Virus record (IMG/VR): IMGVR_UViG_3300023096_000006
Location: 1-62,793 of that record
Length of the DNA: 62,793 bases
Source: a virus
Direction: 5' to 3' (one strand)
How positions within the stretch are numbered: position 1 is the first letter of the stretch; every line of letters starts with the position of its first letter. Under the pieces are notes generated by a model that searched no databases, was not told where the DNA came from, and worked only from the letters and a program-made list of their open reading frames with translations. The position numbers and the translations under genes are program-made. Positions 20,031 to 27,261 of this stretch are shown here, piece by piece.

Positions 20031-20145
20031 CTTTTACCTTCACATGAGATACAACACACTTCCAGGAGTCTTCCCAAGAATCATAGGAATCACTAGCATA
20101 GTAGCCTCCGAGCTTCATGAAGCGTCCGCATACAGGGCAGTTCAT
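20017..20145 (-). CDS. Small Cys-rich protein, 42 aa
   Basis: MNCPVCGRFMKLGGYY... carries CPVC and, later, WKCVVSHVKVKDE, giving three Cys and one His that could form a zinc knuckle. AGAGG precedes the ATG, which overlaps the stop of the DUF6011-type gene. Function unknown. Confidence 0.65.
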   Translation of the reverse strand: MNCPVCGRFMKLGGYYASDSYDSWEDSWKCVVSHVKVKDEQS

Positions 20146-20624
20146 CAGAACCTCTTTGCACAGACCGGACCCAGGCCGGTTTCCATCGACACCGGGTCAG
20201 TGAGAGGGGAGCCGCAGACAGCGCACACGGTGTACTCGCGGGAGAAGCGAACGGCTGCACCCTTGGCATCCTGAGCGATGAGGTTCAGGACAGCCTTACG
20301 GTTAGCCCCACGAACAGGCGTGTGCAGGAAGTCTCCGGGGTGACCAATGAGACGGTCCACGAACTGGAAGTTTGCCCACTTACCCTTACCGGTCTTTACA
20401 CGGTAGAAGTGAAGTCCAGCGGGCGTTTCGAGGGCGTAGTGCGAGTCCGGGACGAACTCAGATGCTCCGAGAGCCATTGGGCGGAAGTCAAGGGACTCCA
20501 CGTAATCACGTGCAAACCCGGAGACGGCTTCCTGGACAAGCGTGCCTCCGCTTGCCGCTGCGTAGCATCCTCGGATGTGCTCAATTGTCTGTCCTTCGGT
20601 CTTGCACTTTCCACAAGTAGGCAT
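20145..20624 (-). CDS. DUF6011-type zinc-ribbon protein, 159 aa
   Basis: The C-terminus CAVCGSPLTDPVSMETGLGPVCAKRF is the short domain DUF6011, which ends many phage and actinobacterial proteins and looks like a zinc ribbon. The N-terminus has a second CGKC...HIRGC knuckle. The middle part (SHYALETPAGLHFYRVKTGKGKWANFQFVDRLIG) is beta-rich. Such proteins may bind nucleic acid, but no role is established. Its ribosome-binding site lies in one arm of a hairpin that only forms on transcripts from upstream (20631-20670). Confidence 0.78.
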   Translation of the reverse strand: MPTCGKCKTEGQTIEHIRGCYAAASGGTLVQEAVSGFARDYVESLDFRPMALGASEFVPDSHYALETPAGLHFYRVKTGKGKWANFQFVDRLIGHPGDFLHTPVRGANRKAVLNLIAQDAKGAAVRFSREYTVCAVCGSPLTDPVSMETGLGPVCAKRF

Positions 20625-20630
20625 TCTGTA

Positions 20631-20670
20631 CTCCTGAGGGTTGGTACTTCTATTTGTACGCCCTCAGGAG
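20631..20670 (-). promoter_or_regulatory. 10-bp hairpin hiding a ribosome-binding site
   Basis: CTCCTGAGGG (20631-20640) pairs perfectly with CCCTCAGGAG (20661-20670). The downstream arm contains the AGGAG for the ATG at 20624. The -10 of the promoter lies in the loop, so promoter-made mRNA lacks the upstream arm and keeps the site free. Confidence 0.7.
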
Positions 20671-20681
20671 ACAGATGTCAA
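20653..20681 (-). promoter_or_regulatory. Promoter TTGACA-N17-TACAAA
   Basis: Perfect -35 (20676-20681), spacer 17 ending GGGCG, -10 TACAAA (20653-20658), five bases after the VWA gene's end. It drives the DUF6011-type gene. Confidence 0.82.
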
Positions 20682-20685
20682 CTAC

Positions 20686-21297
20686 TTAGCGAGAAGAAGT
20701 CTCGAAAGCTCCCGCACCAGTAAGACGTGAGGTCGTGACGTACTCGCCAGCGGAGCGCAAAGCAGATGCAACACCGGCAGCGGACGCCGTGTAGTTCAGC
20801 GTTCCGCCTGCGTTGATGCCGTAACCGCCACCCACAGCGAAAGCGTCGATGTTGGCACCCAGGAAGACGAACTCCCAGTCCCACTCATCCTGCTGCTTAG
20901 TAACCAGTTCCTTTACCTGCTCGGCGCTGAACTCACGAGAAGAATTCTCGTAGCCGTCAGTGATGACCAGAACAAGAACCTTGCCAGGGCGAGAATCCTC
21001 ATCCAGTGCCGCGAAGCGCTCACCCAGCTTGACGATGGTTTCTCCCAGTGCGTCATTGAGGGCAGTACCGCCGCGTGGAACGATGACAGGGAAAGTCACA
21101 TCAGAAACAGTGCCGTCAATGACAGGAGTTTCTACGGTCGTGTCGAAGGTAACAATGTCCACCTTCAGCTTTCCCGCAAGAGCATCCTGCTCCGTCAAGA
21201 ACGTTTCCAAACCACCATTCATGTCCTTGGCGATGTTAGCCATGGAGCCAGAACGGTCAGCTACTACGGCCAGGTGTGTATATGTTGCGTCAGTCAT
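20686..21297 (-). CDS. Von Willebrand factor A domain protein, 203 aa
   Basis: Almost the whole protein is one VWA domain. The metal-binding MIDAS is intact: DRSGSM (Asp14, Ser16, Ser18), a Thr in PRGGTALNDAL near residue 77, and VITDGYENS near 112. VWA domains hold partners through a Mg2+ ion, often with AAA+ ATPases; no MoxR-like ATPase is adjacent. GGAGG precedes the ATG. In bacteria such proteins also occur in TerY-type stress and defence systems. Here it may trap or scaffold a host protein; this is inference. Confidence 0.88.
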   Translation of the reverse strand: MTDATYTHLAVVADRSGSMANIAKDMNGGLETFLTEQDALAGKLKVDIVTFDTTVETPVIDGTVSDVTFPVIVPRGGTALNDALGETIVKLGERFAALDEDSRPGKVLVLVITDGYENSSREFSAEQVKELVTKQQDEWDWEFVFLGANIDAFAVGGGYGINAGGTLNYTASAAGVASALRSAGEYVTTSRLTGAGAFETSSR

Positions 21298-21315
21298 GTT
21301 GTCCTCCAGGGACTA

Positions 21316-22014
21316 TTAGGGAGCCACACGTCCGTTGGAGTGCCAGGACTCCCAGGTGTGCGGCATAAGGGTTTTGAAGTCCTCTTCCATCTTCTGAGCC
21401 ACAAGCTGAATCTCATGCTGTGGTCGTGAGCGCACTGCGGACTCCTCGTGGTCAATGCGCAATGACAGGAAGTTCATAAGAGCACGTGCGTTCATAGTCA
21501 CGTACATCTGCGAGAAGATACCTACGGGCAGCACAGCGCGCGCTACCTCGTTAGCAATGCCCGCTTCCAACATGATTTCGTACTTCTCCCAGGCAAGCTC
21601 ATAGGTTTCCAGGAAGGACTCCACCATGAGGTCGTACTGGGACTCTGTTCCTGGTGCGAACTCGGGGCGGGCAGAAGAGCCCACGTTAACCAAAGGACGC
21701 TCCGCGTTAGGAACGTAGAACTCTGGCAATAGCTGAGTGTACCGACCGCTCATTTCGTTGTACGAAGCGATGCGGTGACGCTGGAACTCTCGGAAGACGA
21801 AGATGGGAGCCTTCACGAACCACGTCATCGTCGCATGTTCGAAAGGAGAACCGTGGCGAGCCGACAGGAGATAGTTGATGAGACGTGGTGTGTCCGTCTC
21901 GGGCTTATTCTCGCCCTTCACAGAAACCTGAGCGCTTCGGGTAACGGATAGGTCAGATGCCATAGAGTCAATCAGCTTGACTTCAACGTCATCTAGGTAG
22001 CTTAGCTCAGCCAT
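21316..22014 (-). CDS. thyX: Flavin-dependent thymidylate synthase ThyX
   Basis: Makes dTMP from dUMP using FAD, NADPH and methylene-tetrahydrofolate. The ThyX signature RHRIASYNEMSGRY (RHR-x7-S) lies near residues 78-91 and the C-terminal NARALMNFLSLR segment matches the substrate-binding helix. The length of 232 is typical. It supplies thymidylate for phage DNA synthesis and is common in actinobacterial phages. The start overlaps the upstream membrane gene by 13 bases. Confidence 0.95.
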   Translation of the reverse strand: MAELSYLDDVEVKLIDSMASDLSVTRSAQVSVKGENKPETDTPRLINYLLSARHGSPFEHATMTWFVKAPIFVFREFQRHRIASYNEMSGRYTQLLPEFYVPNAERPLVNVGSSARPEFAPGTESQYDLMVESFLETYELAWEKYEIMLEAGIANEVARAVLPVGIFSQMYVTMNARALMNFLSLRIDHEESAVRSRPQHEIQLVAQKMEEDFKTLMPHTWESWHSNGRVAP

Positions 22015-22247
22015 ACGGGTACTCCTATGATTTCCAAAACGTTATAAACGACTGCGCTTACCCAGAGCATAATCCAGAAGATACCCAGGAAAAGTGAGGC
22101 GTAGGACGCTAGACGTGCAATCCTTCTTCTGCTATACGCCGGTTCCCGCCGAAAACCAACAAAGGCCAGGAAAATGCCCCAGGTGATGAATAGGCCGATG
22201 ATTGCCCAGACAAGTAGCTGGACAATATCTCGTGCTGAGTCTTCCAT
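22002..22247 (-). CDS. Small two-span membrane protein, 81 aa
   Basis: Two hydrophobic helices, LLVWAIIGLFITWGIFLAFVGF (residues 11-32) and LASYASLFLGIFWIMLWVSAVVYNVL (46-71), separated by a basic loop (RREPAYSRRRIAR). The layout gives a hairpin with its loop inside the cell. It lies between the replicative helicase and thyX and is probably co-expressed. Function unknown. Confidence 0.7.
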   Translation of the reverse strand: MEDSARDIVQLLVWAIIGLFITWGIFLAFVGFRREPAYSRRRIARLASYASLFLGIFWIMLWVSAVVYNVLEIIGVPVWLS

Positions 22248-22260
22248 AGGTGGGCACCCC

Positions 22261-23745
22261 TTAGTTGAGTAGAGAATCTAGTCCACCGCCGAGGCCAAAG
22301 CCTCCACTAACGGCGGAAGAGAACGTATCCAGTGTACCTCTGCCGGTGAAATAGCACGTGGCGTAGTCCACTGTCAGTTGAATACCATCTGCTGTCTCCC
22401 CGTCCCTGTGCTTCAAAACCTGTGCCGCCAGTGAGGCTGTGCGGTCAGTGTTTCCTTCGGGAGCGAGAATGGAGACAATGAGGTCGGGTGTGTTCGTGGC
22501 CTCTGCGGTTTCGGCCAATCCGTTAGAAGAATAACGTCCCAGGGAACTTGCGGATTCCCATGCCGCTCGGCTTACCTGCCAGGGACTGACAAACGCAACA
22601 CCGTTTCCCTTGTTGAAGGTTACGGCTGTCTGCTTAGCCCCCTTGATGACTCCTGCAAGGGACTCACGGTCGGTATTGCGTGCTCGGGTTCCCTGGAGAA
22701 GCTGAAGGTAGTCACACACTACAAGGTCGATGTGGAACTTCTTCTGAACGTCATACATGATGCGCTCAATGTCTTCAATTCTCGAATTCCGAGGAACCTG
22801 ATAGATGTACAACTCTCCGTAGGCTTGACCTCTGTCGGAGAAGTCATCAACTACAGTGGTGAGGAATTCTTCCTCGTGAGGGTTGAGCGTACCGGCTTTC
22901 AAGTCCTTGGAGTTCAGTCCCTCAGGAAGGCCAAACTCCGCGAACTTAGGGTGACGGGAGTGACGTGCTGTGAGGCGACGACGCACAACAGTGTTGACCG
23001 TCTCCGTAGAAAGAAACAGAACGTTCTTTCCCTGCTCTACGGCAGCGCTCCAGGCAAGCTGAACACACAGGGTGGTCTTACCGTCGTTCGTGTACGCGGC
23101 AGAGAGCGCCAAGTCTCCTGGCTGGATGCCTCCGACCTTTGCGTCTAGCTCGGGGATGCCGAACTGGATGCCTGAGCGGATACCCTGCTCAAAGGCTTGC
23201 TTGGTGTAAGCGTACTCGTTGAGGATGATGGAGCGCTCATCACGCATGTTTCCATGTGGACTGTCTTGGTGCTCTACGACAGAGCCAATCTCTGCCAGCC
23301 GCTCATCTAGGAACTCACGAGCATCAGCCTGACCTTGAAGAAGTACCCCTCCGGGCTGCTCCAGGCCCTTCTGAAGAATCTCCATCGTGTCCGTCAGAAC
23401 GGTCTTGACTTGAGCTTCCGCGAAATCTTCTTTTAGCTCGTGGACAGACCAGATGAAGTCGGAATCATCTACGTGAAGAAGTTTGAAATCCTCGTACGTC
23501 TCCTCGTAGAGTGCTCGTCTACCGGGGTCAGCAGTACTGCGATTGAGGAGGTCGGAGAGCGCCCCCGAAGTAAGGACGCCCCCCGTCTTCTGGAAGTAGA
23601 AGTCTAGGAACTGAAAGAGCTTTCCCTGAATGGAGTCAACGAAATGGTCAGTCGTAAGCTCCTTCAGGGCCTCCTCTAGGAGGTCCAGGCGCGCGGGGAT
23701 AATCCCGCCCAGGACAAACCGTCCGTGCTCTTTAGTCGTTGTCAT
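22261..23745 (-). CDS. DnaB-type replicative DNA helicase, 494 aa
   Basis: The N-terminal 170 residues are helical, as in DnaB. The RecA-like core starts at FGIPELDAKVGGIQPGDLALSAAYTNDGKTT: the P-loop near residue 220 reads AYTNDGKTT rather than GxxxxGKT. Downstream are LFLSTET (Walker B-like region), HIDLVVCDYLQLLQG (motif H3) and FVSPWQVSRAAWESA. Hexameric helicases of this family unwind DNA at the phage fork and recruit primase. The missing first glycine of the P-loop is notable. ATG overlaps the preceding gene's stop. Confidence 0.9.
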   Translation of the reverse strand: MTTTKEHGRFVLGGIIPARLDLLEEALKELTTDHFVDSIQGKLFQFLDFYFQKTGGVLTSGALSDLLNRSTADPGRRALYEETYEDFKLLHVDDSDFIWSVHELKEDFAEAQVKTVLTDTMEILQKGLEQPGGVLLQGQADAREFLDERLAEIGSVVEHQDSPHGNMRDERSIILNEYAYTKQAFEQGIRSGIQFGIPELDAKVGGIQPGDLALSAAYTNDGKTTLCVQLAWSAAVEQGKNVLFLSTETVNTVVRRRLTARHSRHPKFAEFGLPEGLNSKDLKAGTLNPHEEEFLTTVVDDFSDRGQAYGELYIYQVPRNSRIEDIERIMYDVQKKFHIDLVVCDYLQLLQGTRARNTDRESLAGVIKGAKQTAVTFNKGNGVAFVSPWQVSRAAWESASSLGRYSSNGLAETAEATNTPDLIVSILAPEGNTDRTASLAAQVLKHRDGETADGIQLTVDYATCYFTGRGTLDTFSSAVSGGFGLGGGLDSLLN

Positions 23746-23959
23746 AGAGCGTCAATCTCCCTGTAGCCCGAACCTGCTCGGACAATTGGTGCGCGTATCT
23801 CGCTACGAGTTCCCATAAGCGAGCTTCCATTTCCAGCCTGTAGGCACTGCCTTCTGGATAGGAATTGATGTACTCCAGCAGAAGGGCGATTTGCTCGTTC
23901 TCTGTCGATGCACTTACTTTGATGTTTAGGTAGTCGGACTCAAAGCCTAACGAAGGCAT
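23732..23959 (-). CDS. Unknown helical protein, 75 aa
   Basis: I place the start at the ATG 23959 (MPSLGFESDYLNIK...), which has GAGGG upstream; an upstream start at 23992 would lengthen the overlap with the preceding gene. Residues 20-70 are helical with Leu/Ala/Glu repeats. It overlaps the helicase start by 14 bases, so coupling is likely; a helicase-loading role is possible only by position. Confidence 0.6.
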   Translation of the reverse strand: MPSLGFESDYLNIKVSASTENEQIALLLEYINSYPEGSAYRLEMEARLWELVARYAHQLSEQVRATGRLTLYDND

Positions 23960-24182
23960 AAACGGTGTCACCCTCGGAATAGTGGACGCCATTCCCGCTC
24001 TTGAAGCTCACAAAGATGCCCTCGGGATGGTCAGTAACCAGCGTTACAAGTCCTCTTCCTGCAACTGTGTCGCCTGCCAGAAGAGAGTAGACGGAGATTT
24101 CTCTCCAGTCTCTCTTCTCAGAGGTACCCAAGGATACAGAAGGACGCTGGAAAGGTGCTGGACGGCCCATCAGCCGTTCCAT
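23940..24182 (-). CDS. Unknown small protein, 80 aa
   Basis: MERLMGRPAPFQRPSV... is basic at the start and beta-rich later (GRGLVTLVTDHPEGIFVSFKSG), perhaps an SH3-like barrel. It overlaps both neighbours by 13-20 bases. No family recognised. Confidence 0.6.
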   Translation of the reverse strand: MERLMGRPAPFQRPSVSLGTSEKRDWREISVYSLLAGDTVAGRGLVTLVTDHPEGIFVSFKSGNGVHYSEGDTVYAFVRL

Positions 24183-24589
24183 CCCTGAGCACGAAGAACG
24201 GTAGCCAGGTCAGGCTTGAAGTAGTTCGGCCCCTTCAGTACCTTGCCTGCTGGCTCACCAGAGTCGTCGCCTTCAACTGCGTAGATGGGAAGACCATCCT
24301 CACCCAGCTTAGACATGTTGGATGCCTGTACAGCATCAAATCCTGGCTCGGCATCCATACCTGCATTGGACAGAAGCCCCAGGAGGAAATAGTTCACGTC
24401 TAGAACAGCATCGTAGATTTCAACTACGTCACCGGACTCCAGAGCCGGAACTAGCTCCTTTTCGAACTCATCACGAATGAGTCGAATGTGCAGTGCGGCC
24501 TCTTCGGGTGTGAGAGCACGTGGGGTGTTGGACACGGGTAGGTTGTAGGTCGTGCGAAATAGCTCGACGCCTTGTTGCATCTTTTCCAT
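24170..24589 (-). CDS. MazG/HisE-type nucleotide pyrophosphohydrolase, 139 aa
   Basis: The helical core has LHIRLIRDEFEKELVPAL (E-x-x-E type) and DAVLDVNYFLLGLL (D-x3-D type) near residues 30-75, the metal-binding pairs of all-alpha NTP pyrophosphohydrolases. FDAVQASNMSKLGEDG...GKVLKGPNYFKPDL is typical of the phage phosphoribosyl-ATP-pyrophosphohydrolase-like branch. It should split NTPs or modified nucleotides to NMP and pyrophosphate, for pool cleaning or for limiting alarmones. Located between the sigma factor and helicase-associated genes. Confidence 0.85.
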   Translation of the reverse strand: MEKMQQGVELFRTTYNLPVSNTPRALTPEEAALHIRLIRDEFEKELVPALESGDVVEIYDAVLDVNYFLLGLLSNAGMDAEPGFDAVQASNMSKLGEDGLPIYAVEGDDSGEPAGKVLKGPNYFKPDLATVLRAQGWNG

Positions 24590-24598
24590 GCTCTACTT

Positions 24599-25366
24599 CT
24601 ACGCCCCAAGCACGCGATATACCAAAGCTCCGTGGATGTCAAGAAGTGCCTCAGTATGAAGTCGGCGCACGCTCGTCAGGGTGTCGTTGACTTCTTCGGC
24701 AATCTCTGGTAGCTCCAGGCCGATGTAGTACTTCAACGCGATGATGACCTGTTGTTTCTCTGAGAGTAGGTCTACAGCCCCGACAAGGGCTTCTCTCAAT
24801 GATGCTTCGAGAGCGGATGACTCAACGCTTCCCGATGTCTGAATCATGTCCCCGATAGTGGAGACGTTATCTGCATTGTAGTTGTGACCTACCACGGAGT
24901 CTTCCAGGTAAACCGGTCGAGAGTTGACTAGCTTGATGACCTTCTGTACCCGCGCGACGGGGAGATTGGCTACGTCTGCAAGTTCTTGTTCTGACTTTTC
25001 CGAAGAGCCATAGCCATGACTCTGAAGAATCTTGTAGTCCTTGCGGACTAGCTCATGAACGTGGTCCAGCTTTCTCAAGCTGCTGAGCATTTGACCGTTG
25101 ATGCTCTTTCTAGCGAAGACAGAGAAGAACTGACCTGAAGCAATGGATTCCTCAGAGTACCCATTCTCTTCCCCGTACTCCCGGTACCGCAGTGCCGCTC
25201 GAATGAGGCCGTGATATGCCTGCGATAGCAAATCATCTTGGTCAACGCCGAAGTCAGCCTTGCGCTTCAACCTACTCCACTGTCGGTGAAATAGGTACTG
25301 AGCGAGCGCATAGTTGTTCTTCACCAATGCGTACTGCTCAGGTGTCAGCTTCTCTGTCTTCTTCAC
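24599..25366 (-). CDS. Phage-encoded sigma-28/SigF-like RNA polymerase sigma factor
   Basis: A 255-residue sigma factor with all regions of the sigma-28 type. Region 2: DQDDLLSQAYHGLIRAALRYRE...FFSVFARKSINGQMLSSLRKLDHVHELVRK (residues 43-110). Region 3: EQELADVANLPVARVQKVIKLVNSRPVYLEDS (120-150). Region 4: LLSEKQQVIIALKYYIGLELPEIAEEVNDTLTSVRRLHTEALLDI (200-245). The SLRKLDHV piece matches the ELRKLDWVPRSVR segment of FliA/WhiG. It should redirect host core polymerase. Sigma-28 -10 elements read GCCGATAA, close to the GCGATAGTA motif before the late genes, so those are its probable targets. Confidence 0.88.
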   Translation of the reverse strand: MKKTEKLTPEQYALVKNNYALAQYLFHRQWSRLKRKADFGVDQDDLLSQAYHGLIRAALRYREYGEENGYSEESIASGQFFSVFARKSINGQMLSSLRKLDHVHELVRKDYKILQSHGYGSSEKSEQELADVANLPVARVQKVIKLVNSRPVYLEDSVVGHNYNADNVSTIGDMIQTSGSVESSALEASLREALVGAVDLLSEKQQVIIALKYYIGLELPEIAEEVNDTLTSVRRLHTEALLDIHGALVYRVLGA

Positions 25367-25368
25367 AC

Positions 25369-27039
25369 TTATCCCGTAATGAGCTTCATGAGGGACATCG
25401 GGTCCAATTGTGCAAACAGTTCGTTGTTCTCGTCCCAGATGTGGTCCGAAAGAGCCTGTTCACGTTCTAGCAATGGGAGATACCGCTGTTCCTGAGTATT
25501 GATTGTCAGAAGGTTGTGCACGAACACATGCTTATGTGCACTACCATCACGCCTAATTCTACCTGCTAGCTGCGCCATTCTGGACGGGTTCATAATCATG
25601 TCCATGTTGATGAGGTGTCGAGCGACCTGAAGGTTTAGAGACTGCTCAATAGCCTGTGTACCAATCAGAACTTTACAGTTTGGGTCGTCCCAGAATCTTT
25701 CCTGTGAACGCATGCGAGCGTCCTTGTTAGGGTTCTCTCCCCATACGGTTTCAAAGCCAATCCCAGCCTTGCGGAAGCGGTCCTGAAGGGTTCGCACAGA
25801 GTTCTTATAGTTGGCGAAGAGAACAACCTTCTCGTCTTCCAAGTCCCCCGTCAGTGTGTCTAGAATCCAGTCCATCTTGACGGAAGTGTTAGGACCGTCA
25901 GCTTCACCCAGAGTTGCAAGACCGCCACAGATTTGGGCACCGTAGTGAATCTTTGTCAGAGCGGTGATGTGCTTCAGTTCACTACCCTGCTCCTTCATGA
26001 TTTCTAGAACGCCACGACGTAGCTCGTTGTACTTGTTTCGCTGTGCGGGATAGAGGTCCAGGAAGACATCAGAAACGTTGACCTCGGGCAGGTTCACATC
26101 TACAAGGTCATCTACCTTGCGACGGAGTACCATCGGAGCCATCTTCTCTTTGACTTCCCGCATATTCATGTATGCCGGAACAGTCCTAGAGCCCGTCTTC
26201 AGTCCGGTTCTCTCGTCGTATTCGGAGATAGTGGTCGTCGTTACATGGCGCTTCAGGAATGCGTCTTCGGGTCCGAAAGCCTGACGGCCTCCGACCTCTT
26301 CCAGAGTGCTCCATAGCTCGGCTAGGCGCTTCTGTAGTGGGGTTCCTGTCATAACGAAGAAGCGGTCAGCTTCCCTGGCAAGCCTCTTGATGTTGACGGC
26401 GGTGTCCGTACTCCGGTTACGCATGGCATCAACGTCGTCTGTGAGCAACAAGGAGAAGTCAAAGTTGTGCCGAAGCACTTCATGGTCGTTGTTGAACGTC
26501 TGCGGCGAAATCAGCATGACATCCCACGGCTGAGCGTATAGCTCCATCCTCTTCTTACGGTCAGCTTGAGCCACAGCAAGATTCAAGTTGGGCATCATGC
26601 GAAGAAGCTCTGTGTTCCATTGCCCGATAGCAGGAGCGCGAGGGATGATGAGGGCTCGACCGACAGACCCTAGTTCTCCAGTCTGGTGAAGCATCGACAG
26701 CAATCCACCGGCATGAATGGTCTTACCCGTACCCATTGTATCTGCGAGGAGTCCTCGCTTCTTCATGTACATCCACATGATTCCGACACGCTGGTGCTGA
26801 CGGAAGAGAATGCCGCATTTTCTACATCCTGGTAGAGGTCGGTCATAGACCGTGCGGTGACGTTCCTCTTGCTTCTCCTCATCCCAGAACTTCTCTACCC
26901 AGCCGATGGCATGCTGACGGCAAGGGGAGTAGTTCCAGACATCTAGCTTAGGAAGAGCAAAGTCTGTGGATACACGTAGGCGAGCGGCCAGTTCTTCTCG
27001 CTTCTGGTCGCTGAAATTTCTAACGTCGTAGGACTGCAC
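25369..27039 (-). CDS. SNF2-type superfamily 2 helicase/ATPase
   Basis: 556 residues with both RecA-like lobes: ADTMGTGKT (Walker A, near 100), LTDDVDAM in place of DEAH, VMTGTPLQ (motif III), VVLFANYKNSVRTL, and LAGRIRRDGSAHKH (motif VI, near 488). A CRKCG knuckle precedes the P-loop. SNF2 proteins translocate on duplex DNA to remodel bound proteins or forks. The second lobe and TGTP are canonical; motif II has Asp-Asp-Val-Asp. The GTG start lies five bases after the -10 TATAAG, so the mRNA may begin at the start codon. Confidence 0.9.
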   Translation of the reverse strand: MQSYDVRNFSDQKREELAARLRVSTDFALPKLDVWNYSPCRQHAIGWVEKFWDEEKQEERHRTVYDRPLPGCRKCGILFRQHQRVGIMWMYMKKRGLLADTMGTGKTIHAGGLLSMLHQTGELGSVGRALIIPRAPAIGQWNTELLRMMPNLNLAVAQADRKKRMELYAQPWDVMLISPQTFNNDHEVLRHNFDFSLLLTDDVDAMRNRSTDTAVNIKRLAREADRFFVMTGTPLQKRLAELWSTLEEVGGRQAFGPEDAFLKRHVTTTTISEYDERTGLKTGSRTVPAYMNMREVKEKMAPMVLRRKVDDLVDVNLPEVNVSDVFLDLYPAQRNKYNELRRGVLEIMKEQGSELKHITALTKIHYGAQICGGLATLGEADGPNTSVKMDWILDTLTGDLEDEKVVLFANYKNSVRTLQDRFRKAGIGFETVWGENPNKDARMRSQERFWDDPNCKVLIGTQAIEQSLNLQVARHLINMDMIMNPSRMAQLAGRIRRDGSAHKHVFVHNLLTINTQEQRYLPLLEREQALSDHIWDENNELFAQLDPMSLMKLITG

Positions 27040-27044
27040 TGACT

Positions 27045-27074
27045 CTTATACGGCTGAGGTCGTCAACATGTCAG
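27045..27074 (-). promoter_or_regulatory. Promoter CTGACA-N18-TATAAG
   Basis: -35 CTGACA (27069-27074), spacer 18 ending GCCG, -10 TATAAG (27045-27050), over the end of the gene at 27046-27216. It appears to start the whole helicase to replication transcription unit with a leaderless mRNA. Confidence 0.7.
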
Positions 27075-27216
27075 GAGACTCCTTGTCCTTCCTGCGCGCG
27101 GCTAGCGCCCCAGCGGGTCGCGCTACAGCAATCGCGTAGGCAGAATCAGCTAGGAACGCCTTCCGTGCTTCTACAAGAAGGTCGCGGAACGGGGATACAT
27201 CAAAGTCTTTCGCCAC
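27046..27216 (-). CDS. Unknown protein, 56 aa
   Basis: The GTG at 27216 begins MAKDFDVSPFRDLLVEARKAFLADSAYAIAVARPAGALAA..., ending SPDMLTTSAV. It is an open frame with sensible composition and no other gene in the gap. The frame is the same as that of the preceding gene at 27262-27684, separated by one TAG, and remains open from that stop onward, so a TAG read-through extension is another reading. Only a weak AGAG precedes the GTG. Confidence 0.5.
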   Translation of the reverse strand: MAKDFDVSPFRDLLVEARKAFLADSAYAIAVARPAGALAARRKDKESPDMLTTSAV

Positions 27217-27261
27217 AAGCTCTAGTGTAGCACCTGTGTACGAAATCTTTGTTCGAATATC

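Noticed and set aside
24619-24642. TTGACA at the end of the sigma factor gene as a promoter
   Set aside because: With 17-base spacing the -10 would be TATCGC, and with 15 bases TATATC. Neither is a good match, the SCG block is absent, and the sequence is explained by coding.
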